Position numbers and translations under genes: made by a program
Notes under the pieces: generated by a model
What the model saw: the letters and a program-made list of their open reading frames with translations, nothing else
What the model was told of the DNA's origin: nothing
Database searches by the model: none
Source: Parietaria judaica
Taxonomy: Eukaryota; Streptophyta; Magnoliopsida; Rosales; Urticaceae
Direction: 5' to 3'
Length of the DNA: 64,000 bases
NCBI GenBank assembly: GCA_954871525.1
Contig: OX940862.1
Location: 41,346,232-41,410,231, forward strand
In this document: piece after piece, positions 10,224 through 22,508 of the stretch
How positions within the stretch are numbered: the first letter of the stretch is position 1
Layout: every line of letters starts with the position of its first letter

Positions 10224-13200
10224 TTAATAATAGGGCCTTAAATCCCTTTGAACATACATATCGAGCCACTTCGGGCAAGTACATGACCAAAGCTCCGACG
10301 TCCCCTCGGGGACACAAGATTTAGCTAACACATTAGCTACTTCGTTACAAAGTCTAGGGATCCACCGAAGCTTCCCGGTTGGCGCGACTTTCGTTAGCAA
10401 GTCTTCGATGCTCCGAATAATGGGTCCTTGCAAGCTATTGAAAACTTTCCCATTAATTAGATGAATAGCCCGGATACAATCGGATTCCACCATTGATACT
10501 TGCCAACCTCGATCAAAGGCGAATTGGAGGCCGTGGAGGATCGCCGCACATTCCGTTGTTAACACAGAGTCCACCACACCTAACCGCACGGCCATAACCC
10601 CAAGAACCTCACCGTGAGGGTTTCTTACCACTCCGCCCACCGCCGCATGGCTGAGCCCTTCCGTCCATGCCGCATCAACATTGAGCGTTAGCCCCCCATT
10701 TTCCGCCCCCTTCCAAGAGGATTGCCTCGCCACTTTGTCACTGAATCCCAATGAGCCTGTGGTATTCGTCGCTTTCTTGAAGCTTGCGAGCAACCCCCCC
10801 CCCCCCCCCCGGTCTCTTCAATCCAAATCTCCGATCTCTTTGAATAATTCTCGAAGAGTTTGAGGTTCCGGTCCGACCACGACGCCCACACTAACCCGCA
10901 AAAAAGCTCCAAGGTTTCCACTGAAAGTGTTTCCATTGCTCGGAGGCATAACTCTTTAATCGGCATCCATCCCGTTTTCTCGGACCACCGGGACAAGATC
11001 GAGCTTTTCCAAATTGCTTGTGCTCTATCACAACCCCAAATTGCATGGAGGCTATCCTCCGGGAGTGCTCCGCAAAACTTACAAAACGGTAAGCAATCGA
11101 TCCCTCTCCCGCGGAGAGCGCCAAAAGTCGGTAAAGCGTCAAACCACACCTGCCACACTAAGTGTTTGACTTTGGGAGGGATTTGTAGTCCCCACAAAGT
11201 ATTCCACCATTGTGGTTCGTGGGAGTCCGAGCACGATGGTCCATCACGGCAAGTCGATCTCGCGAGTCGGTAGCCCGACCGAACCGTGTAATCTCCGTTC
11301 TCCTCAAAATGCCACACAAGCCGGTCCGAGGTGTCTTCACGGCTCAAGGGAATTCTCACAACCGCTTCGGCATCAAAGGGGTTCATCATGTTCCGAACCA
11401 AGTCTTGGTCCCATTTTCCATCCTTGATAAAGTTGACCACTCTCCAAGGGTCTCATCATCGGGTTCACCGGTTATCACTCCAAAATTTCCAGATCTCGGG
11501 ATCCAAGGTTGAGAAAAAGCCCTAATGTTCCCGTTCCCGACTTGCCATCTAATTCCACGTCGAACCACATCGCGTCCCCAACAAAGACTCTTGCAAATGA
11601 AAGAGAAATGGGGCTTACATTCGAAGTCGAGAACCGATGCAAACGGGAAGTGCTTGGCTTTGAGCATACGAGCCATCAAGCAATTGGGGTTTTGGAGGAT
11701 TCGCCACGTTAACCTCCCGACGAGGGCACGGTTAAAATAACCGAGGTCTTTGAAACCGAGGCCCCCGTCGACCTTCGATTTTGCGATGAGCTCCCACCGT
11801 TTCCAATGAATTTTCCGCTTGTCTTCCGACCCACCCCACCAAAATCTAGCGATGAGACTATGGAGCTCGTCGATAATGGTGGACGGGATCCAAAAAAGGC
11901 TCATATAATATGTCGGGATAGCTTGGATGACCGCTTTCACGAGGATTTCGCGACCCCCCGCTGAAAATAACTTTGCTTTCCATGCCCGAAGGTGCTTGTT
12001 AACACGGCTTGTGAGGTTCCTAAAGATTGCCACTTTTTTACGACCAATTTGCTTTGGAAGCCCAAGATAGGACTCAAGATTCTCGACCACGGCCATATTA
12101 AGAATACTAGCAAGAAATGTCACCCGGTCCTCCGGAATATTGCTCGAGACGCACATCATGGAATTTTCCATATTGACCCTTTGTCCCGACCCTTTCTCGT
12201 AGGTCCGGAGGATGGAGGTAATTGTATTACAACAATCTTCCTTGGCATCACAAAAGATGATATTGTCGTCCGCGAAGAGGAGGTGCGTTACTGGGGGGCC
12301 TCTGGCCGGCACATAAACCCTCGGAGAAGGCCAAGGCGTTCTTGCCCACATATAAGGAAGATGCCTTCTGCGCAAACAAGAAAGAGGTAGGGCGATAGGG
12401 GACATCCTTGTCGAAGCCCCCTCGCCGGGGCGAAAGTTCTACCGGTTCTCCCATTGATGACCACAGAGAAGATCGGTGTAGAGATGCAATCGCGGACCAC
12501 GTCGGTCACTCTTGAGCGGAACCCCATTCTCTTCAACATCGCATCAACGAAGCCCCATTCAACTAATATCATAAGCCTTGCTCATGTCGAGTTTGAGGGC
12601 AAGACTTCCTTTCTTCCTCTTTTTCTTCCGTTCAAGTGAGTGGAGAAGCTCAAAAGCAATGACGGCGTTGTCAGTGGTAAGTCTACCAGGAACAAAGACA
12701 CTTTGAACGTCGGAGATAACGGAAGAAAGCGCCTCTTTGATCAGGTTAGCCACCACCTAGGTCACGATCTTGAGAGTCACGTTACAAAGACTAATAGGCC
12801 GGTAGTCTTTGACCTTCAACGGGTTTTTGATCTTTGGAATGAGAACGATGTTTGTAGCATTCCATGCCCGATCACTAAAGCGCCCATTCAAAATCGCCAA
12901 GCATTCTTTGCGCACCTCATCACCTAGCACATTCCAAAACCGTTGAAAGAAAATAGCATGGAAACCATCGGGGCCCGGGGCTTTGCGGGGTCCTATCGAG
13001 AACAAAGCCTTATCCATATCTTTGGCCGTGAACTCCTCATCCGAGAGGTGTTGTTGCCACTCCGGAAGTGAGCGGATATCCTCGCGGGTGATCACTTCGA
13101 AGTCGTTTTTGGATGCACCATTCGAAGTGAAAATCTTGGTAAAGTACCTCTCAAAGAGCTCGCGAACCTCCCGTTTCGTCGTAATCCAAACTCCTTCCTC

Positions 13201-14352
13201 GTTTTGGATTCCACGAATCAAGTTTTGTGACTTCCTCCTCTCGGCTCTCAAGTGGAAGTAGGCCGAGTTCTTGTCGCCTCCTTTAAGCCAATCCGCCCTC
13301 GCTCTTTGCTTCCAATAGTATTCCTCAACTAAGATTAGGGACTCAAGCTCGGAACCGACCTTTTTTGCTTCTTCCCGAGTTTCCATGGACACCTCATCTC
13401 GGTTGATTCTCTCTAGCGTAGCCGACAAAACCTTAATCCTCTTTTCTCTATGTCCAAGAGACTTGCAAGCCCATTCTCGCAAGGCACCCTTGCAAGCGGT
13501 GAGACCGGCTATCACGGATCCTCCTCCCCGTCTCTCCAAACCGGCCTTCCACGAATCCCGGACTATAGAGGCACAATTTTTGTTTGCGAGCCAACCCGGT
13601 TCAAAAGCCCACTTCTTGCTTGACACCCCGTTCACCGGAACGACCAGCGGTTTATCCGTCATATCAATAAAAAGAACCCGGTGGTCGGACCCCCAGAAAT
13701 CAAGAGTCTCCACCCTACTCCACGGAAACCGCCTCATCCAAGCCGAATTGGCACATGCCCGATCAAGCCTACATTGGACATTATGAATTCCGCTTTGCAT
13801 GTTATTCCACGTGAATGTTTCTCAGTGGAAACCGAGGTCAATAAGCCCGCAAGCATCAAGCGTTTCTCCAAACTTAGCCATTTCGGATGGCCGGCGCCAA
13901 GACCGGCTAAAGTGTTCGGAATCATATAAGACCTCGTTAAAATCTCCGGCACACAACCAAGGGGTTTCATCGCCATTATGAATCCTCCTAAGCAATTCCC
14001 ATGAAAGATGCCGAAGCGTCTCGTTCGGCTCACCTTAGAATTCGGTAAACCTAGAGTCTCTTCCAAGCTCGTCTTTTACAGTGGCATCAATGTGTCCTCT
14101 TCCGAAACTCTTAATGGTGACCTCGATGTTAACATTCCACAGAAGATATAGTCCACCACTTTGCCCAATAGCATTGACCCCGAGGCCATTTGCGAAGCCC
14201 AATTTCCATTTTAAACCCTCTGCCCGTCCTCCTCTTAAGTTTGTTTCCGCAAGAAAGAGGAGGTCCGGCTTCCGCTCACAGATTAGCCTCTGTAAGCGGA
14301 TCATCGCCCGGGAATTTCCTAATCCCCGGACGTTCCAACACAAGGTTTTCAT
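10224..14352 (-). pseudogene. LINE ORF2: endonuclease, reverse transcriptase, zf-RVT, RNase H (broken)
   Basis: It starts MKTLCWNVRGLGNS at 14352, the standard endonuclease opening, with AETN, GDFN and SDHR motifs following toward 13660. The RT shows PGPDGF and RPISLCNV (about 12970-12790), LRQGCPLSPYLF (about 12400) and FADD (about 12268). A zf-RVT segment (WWNTLWGLQIPPKVKHLVWQ) lies near 11210 and an RNase H domain (NVDAAWTEG, then ESDC, ending at 10224) closes it. Stops in frame at about 14035, 13823 and 12757 and frameshifts near 12568, 12355, 11430 and at the 10794-10810 homopolymer break it. The last is a run of about 17 C on the plus strand, a likely slippage site. Role: nicks target DNA and reverse-transcribes the LINE RNA. 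Confidence 0.88.
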
Positions 14353-14533
14353 GATGTCCGGTCAGCTCGTGTCCCATGAACTGCCGATATCATAACTTGA
14401 GTCTCACCCTCCCGATAGCAATCTAAGATGAAAAATCTGTCAAACCAAGGTCAGTTGACCTCCCCATAGCCTCTTCTAAAGTATTAGCCTCCTCGATTTT
14501 TTGACGTTTCCCTCGTCCGCTCTGCCCTGACTC

Positions 14534-16254
14534 TCACCCGACGAGAGATGAACTTTGCTGAGAAGAATGAGAAGTTTTGATGACTTGTGTGAAAACAGAG
14601 GAAACAGAGTCCAAACACTCTGTTTTGGTCATATTTGCTCTCGGGTTGGTAATAACAATCTGTCTGCACAACTCATTGGACTCACGTGCCAAAGAAAAGT
14701 CACGTGCCAAAGAAAAGTCGCGTGTTAAAGGGAGCACCAAATTATGTTGGGTTTCCATGGCTTTTAAAAGCCCCACTGCAGGCCCATGAATCGTGGCAAA
14801 AGAATTAGAGGGAAAGAGCACACCTTGTGGGCCCAGTGGGAGAGAGAGATGGACTTTGAGAGCAGCACCTTCGCCCGCCACGTCATAGTCACCCACTTTC
14901 CTACTTTCGGCACACGTCTCGCTCGAGCCAAAGCCATCAGAGACAAAAGTTTCTCCTCCCAAGCTCAGTTGACTAGGGAGAGGGGGGTTGCTCATCTCTT
15001 TTACCAGACCTCTGCAGCCCGTACGACGCTCAGCCCCCCTTTCTCCATTCCTCGATCTGCGAGCTTGTCCGTTCGTCCTTCCTCCCGATTTTTCTCCCAG
15101 AAAGGTATGGGAAAGCCTTTCTTTTCCTCTGGATTGCATCGTCTGGTTATTTCTAGCATCCTCTGAGCTCTCCAGCTGCTCGTTCTTTTTTCCATGAGGC
15201 GCAGACCTAGTGCATGCCTGATCCAACGGCTCATCAAGATGGGCGTCGATCTCACGCGCTCTAGTTGGGTTTAGGATCGTCGACGCATGGCCAGCAGAGA
15301 GGCTCGCTGCGTTCTGCACATTCCCCGATGCAGGGAGGTCCAGACTCGCCTGCACTGGGCTTGTTCGACCAGCAAAGAGTGACCAAAGGCCTCCTTCCAC
15401 CGGCCTAAGAGCACCGAGAGTCTCCTCTTTGGAGGTCGCCTGAGGACGAGCATTCTCCTTGGGATCTATCTCTGCTGATGTTCTCCCCCCATTAGAGAAA
15501 CATGTATCCGATTTGGATCCCGCACCGATCCACTCGCCGAACATCCGCACCGCTGGGAAGCCTTCCTTGCATATGCGTTCTTCCGTCTCATCGCTGCACT
15601 CCGTCTCTCCGTGGCCAATCACACCGCATCGATAACAGAAGGTCCCAAAGTTTTCGTATTTGGCTTGAATCCAGATCGGTGGTAAATTCTTCCTGTCGAA
15701 GAAAAACCCTGCTTTCAAGGGCTTGAGCACGTTTACATCCACTCGGATTCTAACGAAAGCAGAGAACCTTGCATCCTTCCCCGTTTTGCAGTTCAGAGCC
15801 TCTCCAAAGAGGTGAGCTATTCGGGTAAGGGGTTTCTCTGAGACCATTGCCGGAGGGAGACCCGAGAGACGAATCCAAAAGGGGCACCTCGTGAAACTGA
15901 CCTCCTCCAGCTGGAGGTGTTCTGGCCATGTTTCCAGGAGAAACTGCATCCTTTGATTGTCCATGGACGCCGCGACAGAACATCGTCTCTGTCTTTCCGG
16001 TGTTTGAAAGTAATTTTGAAGATTCCGGGTGTAATTTCCATCACAGTCCAATCTTTGATTTTCTCCCATATTCTAGTCAGGGCTGCCGAGACAGTGTTGC
16101 GGCTTAGCTTCCTAGAAGATAGGAGTTTCCCGAGCAAGACGGAGTTGCCCCCGCCCACTCCACACTCCGGTTGTTCACCGACATCCCAACCGAAGTCTTC
16201 GTCGCACAGAGAAAGGGTTGAAACCCTCTCTTTGCTCCCTGAACAAGCTGCCAT
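14534..16254 (-). pseudogene. LINE ORF1: DUF4283-like and zinc-knuckle protein (frameshifted)
   Basis: It starts MAACSGSKERVS at 16254. The first part (LTRIWEKIKDWTVMEI ... RRPWTIKG) is DUF4283-like, a domain found in plant LINE ORF1 proteins. After a one-base frameshift near 15955 the frame continues with FWIRLSGLPPAMVS and a CX2CX4HX4C zinc knuckle (CYRCGVIGHGETEC) near 15600. A long low-complexity tail follows to 14534. The product is expected to bind LINE RNA as a nucleic-acid chaperone. About 180 bp separate its stop from the ORF2 start. Confidence 0.82.
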
Positions 16255-16356
16255 GGCACCTTAACCTACCACCGAAGAGGATTCGGAGTAGCACCAGCAC
16301 GACACTCACCTCACGGACCAGCAACACTCAGGCTGTGGAGCTTGGGAGTCATTCTC

Positions 16357-16371
16357 GACTCTTTTAACTTT
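16357..16371. repeat. Target-site duplication, right copy, of the LINE
   Basis: An exact copy of the 15 bp at 10185-10199. A related string, GACTCTCTTAACTTTGTTA, recurs about 70 bp downstream at 16427-16445, so the target region was already slightly repetitive. Confidence 0.85.
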
Positions 16372-17040
16372 GTTACTATAGACGGAGACAACTTATCTAG
16401 ATTCTCATTTTCCATGTTTGTTTCTGACTCTCTTAACTTTGTTATTAGGCTATGATAATGTTAGAGATATATGATATGAAATATTATGTTTGAAGCTGAA
16501 TGTTAGTTTGTCTAAAGTGTTCAGTGGAAAGACCTTATATATTTGAATATGCTCAACCTTACAACTCTTAATTTTATTTTCATTACTTGAATAACGGGGT
16601 ATAAGCGCTTTTTTTTTTCTTTATGTTATTTGATATAATTATATATATATAACTAGGGTTAATTGCGGCAAAAATACCCAACCTTTGTCAATATTCTCTG
16701 ATAGGTACTCAACCTCATAAACGTAAGCAAAAGTACCCAACGTCACACTTTTGTCGCCGACCAACTAACGCCGTTAGGCTGTCTCATGTGGCATGCCACG
16801 TGGCGAAAAAGTTGGGTACTTTTGTCGCCACTTGGCATTTTCTTTAAAAAAATATTTTTTAAAATTTTTTCTTTCCCGTTGGCCAATATGTTCTTAATTT
16901 TTTTTATGTATATCAAACATGATCAAATAACTTTATAAACTATGTATTTTTTTTAAAAAAAATATGTTACTTTTTTTTTTAATAATCAAATAATTACTCA
17001 AAAATTATTAGTTTTAAATAAATTAAAACTAATAATTTTT
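16372..17040. other. Intergenic DNA with a MULE-MITE-like fragment
   Basis: No gene is visible. From about 16659 to 16850 the text starts GGGTTAATTGCGGCAAAAAT and contains CAAAAGTACCCAAC and its inverse GTTGGGTACTTTTG. This is the composition of the inverted-repeat element at 19993-20461 and of 51670-51900, but a matching far terminus is missing. The remainder is AT-rich. Confidence 0.45.
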
Positions 17041-17500
17041 TTAAATATATGCCACCGAGTTCGGTGTAGGCATCCTCGGGAATAGGATCCTCGAAGAATG
17101 GGATTAGGATCCTCGAATTCGGTCATATAATGTCCAAGTTCGGGGTTAGCATCCGCAACGATTAGCAACTCGAATGCGGTGATAGGATCACTAACTTCAA
17201 GGTTGGCATCACCGACGATTTGCATCCTCAAATTCGGTGATATGATCTCTTGGGGTTAGCATCACCGACTTCGGAGCTAATAATACCGACGTCGAAGACA
17301 ATAAATCTTCATTTGGATTACAATGGTCCCACATAAAGATCGGGGTTAATAATACGGAATTCGGAGATGTTGTCCCCAAATGTGACCAAAGATAGGGATT
17401 ACAAACTCCGACTTCAGGGTTCGCATCACCAGATTCGGTGTTAACAAATCCGACTAACGTGGTCCTAACCGTTGTGGCCGGTAGTTCTACGCCTAGATCT
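17041..17500 (-). repeat. Degenerate tandem-repeat tract
   Basis: Phrases such as GAATTCGGTGATA, GGGGTTAGCATC and TCACCGACTTCGG recur many times with substitutions at irregular spacing of roughly 25-60 bp. The reverse strand has two overlapping open frames rich in DANPE-like repeats, which follow from the nucleotide repeat rather than from any recognised domain. Confidence 0.5.
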
Positions 17501-18700
17501 ATCATTTTAAGCCCCTTAAAATACTTTTTGCATATATTATTTTAGGACATTTGTTACTATCTTCCGAATTTTTGCTTATATTATTGTACTAGATAGATAC
17601 TGGAATCAAAACACAAAATTCGGTCAGTGGTCAAATAAGATTTTAAGTTCCAATTAAAAAAATTATATTTTAATGAAAGATAAAAATGTGAAGTCTTATT
17701 GAGATCGGAGTAACACTGTTGTTGTTCACACTTCACAGGTGATAATGGGTTCATTGAGTCTACTGCAAAATGAAATATGACAACGTTCTACAGTCCTTGG
17801 ACGATGTTGCTCTTCTTTACTTAACGTGCATTTGCTATACTTATTATATTCTTGTGCTTTTCTTATTGCGCGCTTTGTTAATGTTGTCATTGTTTTGTTG
17901 ATAATGTAACTAAACTTTTGATTGTAAAATAAATGAATGTTGTAAATCAATGGGATTTTGTGTAAATGTAAACTTTCTGAGTCGACTATTCAGCCCAAAA
18001 AAATTGGGTGTTCCAATATTAGACCCAATCCTTGCCGTTGATTGGAAAGTCAATTTTTTAGTCAGAAACTGGACATGTGTTATAAAACTGAAAAAAAAAA
18101 AAAAAAAAAAAAACAAGAACCGGACATGGTTCCCCATTCCAATCCCGATCCCAGTTTGTAACCAGGCCTAGCTAGGACATGGTTCCTGATTCCAGGGCTT
18201 TCGTAACCTAGCCGGACCCGGTTTCTGGATTATTGAAGGAGAAAATTCTATGAACTGTAGCCAAACTTTAACACCTAAATTGTACTACTAATTCTATCTA
18301 TTAAGAAATTCTATGAAGAAAAGAAAAAGCAGTAAGGATTCTCGAACTTGTAACTCCACTGAAGAACTTATAGTATAAAGCATGTTGTACTTGTTTGCAC
18401 CTTATATTAGGCTTATGCAGGTAATATTTTCATAATCTGAAAATAAACGGTGAATTTCTTTTCCAAAATCTTAAAGAAAAAACAGTCACAGATAAAGCCT
18501 CAATGTTTTTATATGCCAAGTAGAATCTGAATTACAAAATAAATCTGCTTTCAGCCTGACCAACTCGAGTTTGAATATTCACTGTCGGAACAAGATCTAA
18601 ATTGAAACATGTAAACCAAAGAAGAAACTCATAACGGCTGTGTTATTAATTACTCTTCTCGCTAGCCAATACCTTAATTGGAAAATCAGCAAATCAGCAA
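17501..18700. other. Intergenic DNA, nothing recognised
   Basis: AT-rich sequence without a supportable gene. A run of about 23 A lies near 18091, inside a short GGACATGGTTCC-type repeat (18124 and 18177). No transposon ends were identified. Confidence 0.4.
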
Positions 18701-18704
18701 ATCA

Positions 18705-19665
18705 TCATGCACTCTTGCTCAATTTCCGACCAGACAAATTCTCCGACTCGTGCAGTATGTGATTTATAAGCCCCCGAGCTGCACTGCATATCATAAAACA
18801 CAATAGTCTCAATAACTTGTAAAGCCACTTATAACATAATTCAGGTGACGCGCTCATTCAGTTTGGCTAACCTAAACTACTAATATGCACAGTTTGAAAA
18901 GAAAAAGTTTCGCAGTAAGCATTATCTGAAATCATTGAAACCCGAAGGTAGAACAAACTTACTCGTCTTTAAGCTTTTGGATTGTGTCTGGGTCGGTTTC
19001 AAGTTTGTGTCTTTTGAACTGCTGCCGTACCATGTCGATCAGAAGTTGTGTGTTCTGTTGCTGCACCGGGCACTTAGCCAGTTAGTTTAACGCTACCATT
19101 GTTGTGTTGCATCATAAACCTACTTAGTCATACATGTAACAGACCAGCGAAAGACGAGCATTTTCCGGTTTACTTGGAAAAAATCTGCTTTTCAGAACAC
19201 CAAACCCTAGCAGTTTGATATGTCTAAAAATACGAGCAAAACGGCTGAGAAAATTGGCCAATTTCTACACCAAATCTTGCTTAATGATTCGAAAATTCCA
19301 ACGAACACATCTATATAGCTTACAAATATCATAATTTCATATTTCAAATCCAACGAACACTAAGCATTGAAACACAAATACATAAGCAGAAATGCAGAGA
19401 ATCGTCAAGGAATTACCTTGTGACCAATATATTTGGCTCGTCGAAGGCATTCTCGATAAAGCTACAGCCAAAACACACAAAATCAAATACGAACATGGTA
19501 GATTGAACTTCCATTACACACACTTCGAAAGAATATCCTCAATCTGGATGGATTAACAGCCCCTTCTTGAGACCTAAGATGATGAAATCGAGAATAATCT
19601 TGGGTACTCACTCTGATGGCGTTGTTCGCGAGCTCGGGAGGCAGTGCGGTCTGCAGAGACGGCAT
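18705..19665 (-). CDS. Small LYR-motif (Complex1_LYR) mitochondrial-type protein, 4 exons
   Basis: Predicted exons on the minus strand are 19665-19612, 19461-19417, 19060-18963 and 18783-18705, all with GT/AG borders, giving 91 residues. Exon 1 encodes MPSLQTALPPELANNAIR and exon 2 opens with the diagnostic Leu-Tyr-Arg motif (LYRECLRRAKYIGHK). Exon 3 supplies a conserved basic helix with FKRH and exon 4 ends LSGRKLSKSA. LYR proteins are small three-helix mitochondrial adaptors that act with acyl-carrier protein in Fe-S cluster delivery or respiratory-complex assembly. The size and layout resemble the Arabidopsis At3g19508 / LYRM9-like group. Exon 3 ends in phase 2 and is completed by one base of exon 4. 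A permuted, broken partial copy lies at 46737-47440. Confidence 0.85.
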
Positions 19666-19992
19666 GCTTGGAAATTCCTCACCTGCAAATCAAGGAATTC
19701 GCAAACCGTCTTTCAGTAAGTAAGAATCCAAAGCCACACGAACACGATCGAAAAACTGGGGATGGATTTGGCCGATTCAATCACAACTGGAAAACTTCTT
19801 ACAGTGAAACGACGATCGAGAGGAAATGGAAATCGCAGCACAGCACAAGTGTTTGAGCTACGAAGAACTTGCCGAAGAGCGGCGTTCTCACTCAATTTTA
19901 CTCAATTTTCGTTAATCGGAAAGAATTTGCTAAAAGACTTTAATTGAGATGTCGTTTTGTTATCTGCCTTTCGTTATGTCTTGTACTTTTTT

Positions 19993-20461
19993 GGGTTAAC
20001 GATGGCAAAAATATCCAAAGTTTGGTCAAAGAACCCTTCGGGTACCCAAAGTTTAAAAATGGTGGTAAAAATACCCAAAGTCATATTTGGGGAGTTGACT
20101 ACTCTAATCTCGTAACACCGTTAATTTACATGTTAACTCTGACCGCGCGGACAAACGTGGGTTGCTGACAGAACAATTTTTTCCACGTTGAAAAGCCCAC
20201 ATCAGCCTCGTTTACGAGAAAACAGCGATTTAAACCCCTAAGTAATACTATTTAATACAACTAATTGAACCTCTAATGATTACACTTAACGAAACAGATT
20301 TTTCCACGTGGCTAGAGTTATTGGGTAAGTTAATGGCGTTACAAGAATGAAGTGGTCAACTCCCCAAACGTGACTTTGGGTATTTTTTCCACCACTTTTA
20401 AACTTTGGGTACCCGAGGGGTTCTTTGACCAAACTTTGGGTATTTTTGCCATCATTAACCC
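19993..20461. mobile_element. MITE with ~110-bp terminal inverted repeats, probably Mutator-derived
   Basis: The left end (GGGTTAACGATGGCAAAAAT...) and the reverse complement of the right end (AGGGTTAATGATGGCAAAAA...) match over about 110 bp, including the shared CCAAAGTTTGGTCAAAGAAC. The flanking 9-mers TACTTTTTT (19984-19992) and TATTTTCTT (20462-20470) differ at two positions. The related uninterrupted locus at 46806-46814 reads TATTTTCTT once, so the element duplicated 9 bp, the Mutator superfamily length. It lies upstream of the LYR gene. There is no coding capacity. Confidence 0.8.
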
Positions 20462-21286
20462 TATTTTCTTTTATATTTATTTTTCGTCCTAATCATTAAA
20501 AATGATTAAAAATTGTGAGTTTTCATTTATATTTTACTCAGTATTTTTCGTAATTACTAATTTACTCTTTGGCAATTGAGCGGGGGGCGGTTCATTTCTA
20601 TTACATTTTCTTTTAAGTTTTTTTATTTTCAAACGTATTCTCGCTTTTTCTCTGTGTTTACTTCACTTCGACGCTTTCTATTTCCCATGATCCTATCTTC
20701 CGACTCCGAATGTGTTTCTCCGATCATCGTCCTTCTGTTCTGTTCATTCTGGTTCGCGAACGACTTCGAGCAACGATGTTTTCATCTCTCTGCTTTCCCG
20801 GCAAAGGACGATCCTTTCAGCGACGAGTTTCTCCGATCATCGTCTTCATCATCCCCAAATCCACACAAATGGAGGTAAATGTTTATTCTTTGAGAAACCT
20901 ATGCTTTGCGAACTTTTTTGACTCGTAATGATGTTAGGGTGTACTTGTGTTACATGCAATATACTATAATGTATGGTTTACGAAGAAGAACGAGTGTAGG
21001 ATTGATTTTGTACCTATTACAGCAATACTACTATCTATCTATTAATTTACGCTCCGTTCACAGAATACCGCTAGCAGTTCGCCGTTGGTCCGAATATACT
21101 GCATCACCGCTATGTTTTTTAGAATTGTCGTTAGCTATCTATTTACACCCCACTGCATATTACCGACAGCGGTTTACCGTTGGTCCCTATATACTGCATT
21201 ACCGCTATGTATAATAGAAACTAATCAAGTTATGATTTGTTTTTTTTCTTCGGAAATAGCTAAATACTATCCTCCGGCCGGATGAA

Positions 21287-22021
21287 TTGTACGACTGTGA
21301 GGTCATCACCGAAGAAGCAAACTTCTTGACGATCACGAATATCATTAAAGAGAACTTGACAACGGGAGAGGAAGAGTGGTTCTGGCGCACACAATTTGGG
21401 CCTCTACTAGATGTCCTCATCCACTACAAGCACTCTCTCCAACTGTTGTGGAATTTGTTTTCGCGAAGCACTACACATCAAGAGCCATACGAGCTGTGGA
21501 TGTTGGTGAACAATGTTCCGTTACGATACGGGGTTCGAGAATTTGCCATCATCGCCTGGATTAATTGCGGACCCGAGCCGGACCTTGAAGCTATAGTTGG
21601 AAGAGGCTTCGAAAATAATGACGCATTCAAGCAACGGATGTGGCCAGATGCAGGCTCTTAGGTCACATTAGGAATGGTGGTGTCAAAATTAGATAACAAT
21701 CATCTTCATCCGATTGTGAGCAGTGACCACAAGAGAAGGTTGGCATGACTCTGCTTCGTCTTCGGAGTGTTGTTAACCAATCCTGGTGAAACTAGTTTGC
21801 CTAGGGAATTCTTGGCCTTGGCGGAGGACCTTGACGTATTCGTTCAATATCCTTGGGGCCTACAATCATTCATGTTATCGTCACAGACTCTCCGGAAGAA
21901 AGCACTTCAGGAGTTAGGAAACAACATCCCTAGACTCACTAGACAACGAGCAAAAGGGCCATCGCGGATCCCAATTATGGGGTTTGCGGGGTTCATAGAC
22001 CCGCTACTGGTATATATGTAA
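21287..22021 (+). pseudogene. DUF1985-domain protein fragment
   Basis: The first piece (21287-21661) has ELWMLVNNVPLRYGVREFAI and WINCGPEPD, close to the DUF1985 consensus in which a LWFLVNGVPLRFG-like string precedes NCGP. The second piece (21767-22021) continues with LPREFLALAEDLDVFVQYPWG and ends SRIPIMGFAGFIDPLL, again a typical DUF1985 tail. Stops and a shift between 21661 and 21767 break the frame. DUF1985 is found mostly in transposon-borne plant proteins, often with a Ulp1 cysteine protease domain. No protease domain could be confirmed here. Confidence 0.65.
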
Positions 22022-22508
22022 TGGTTTTAAGTTATTTATTTACAATCGATATCTTATGTGCGAATTTTGCATGTTAACTTCTGTAGATTTTGGCATACTA
22101 GTGTTTGCCTGGTCTGGCACATGCCTTGGCGGACCCACGAGAGTCGGAAGAGGCACCTAGTAATGGTTTTAAGATTTTCGAACGTTGTGAAACGATCGTC
22201 CAGCGACCGCTGGATCCGAAATGTTAGAGATGCTCCCTAGAAGTGTATTGAGCTCGACATGCTCGGAGAGTCGCCGATGTTGTTTGACCATCAACGAGTT
22301 ACTGATGGCAGGTTTAGATACGCCTCTAAAATCTTCTCCAATTGGTGCACATGAATATTTGGACCACTATTTTAACTGTTGTAATATTCTGGAAAACTTA
22401 TTTTAGTATGGTTTAATATTTTGGACAACTATTCCAGCGCCATCTTTTAGTATGTTTTGATATTTTGGACAATTAACATGGTGATAGAAGTATTTCTTTC
22501 TAGTCAGG

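Larger units (their letters stand above)
10200..16356 (-). mobile_element. Full-length L1-type LINE, degenerate
   Basis: This is a 6.2-kb non-LTR retrotransposon on the minus strand, bounded by a perfect 15-bp target duplication and ending in a short poly(A) tail. From its 5' end it carries ORF1 (DUF4283-like plus a CCHC zinc knuckle), then ORF2 (AP-type endonuclease, reverse transcriptase, zf-RVT, RNase H). The C-terminal RNase H is a feature of many plant L1 elements. Both ORFs have stops and frameshifts, so the copy is dead, but the intact target duplication suggests a moderate age. The 5' end is near 16356, about 100 bp upstream of the ORF1 ATG, so it is not obviously truncated. Confidence 0.9.

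Noticed and set aside
14786..15197. Plus-strand frames opposite LINE ORF1
   Set aside because: Shadows of ORF1; no start context or domain.
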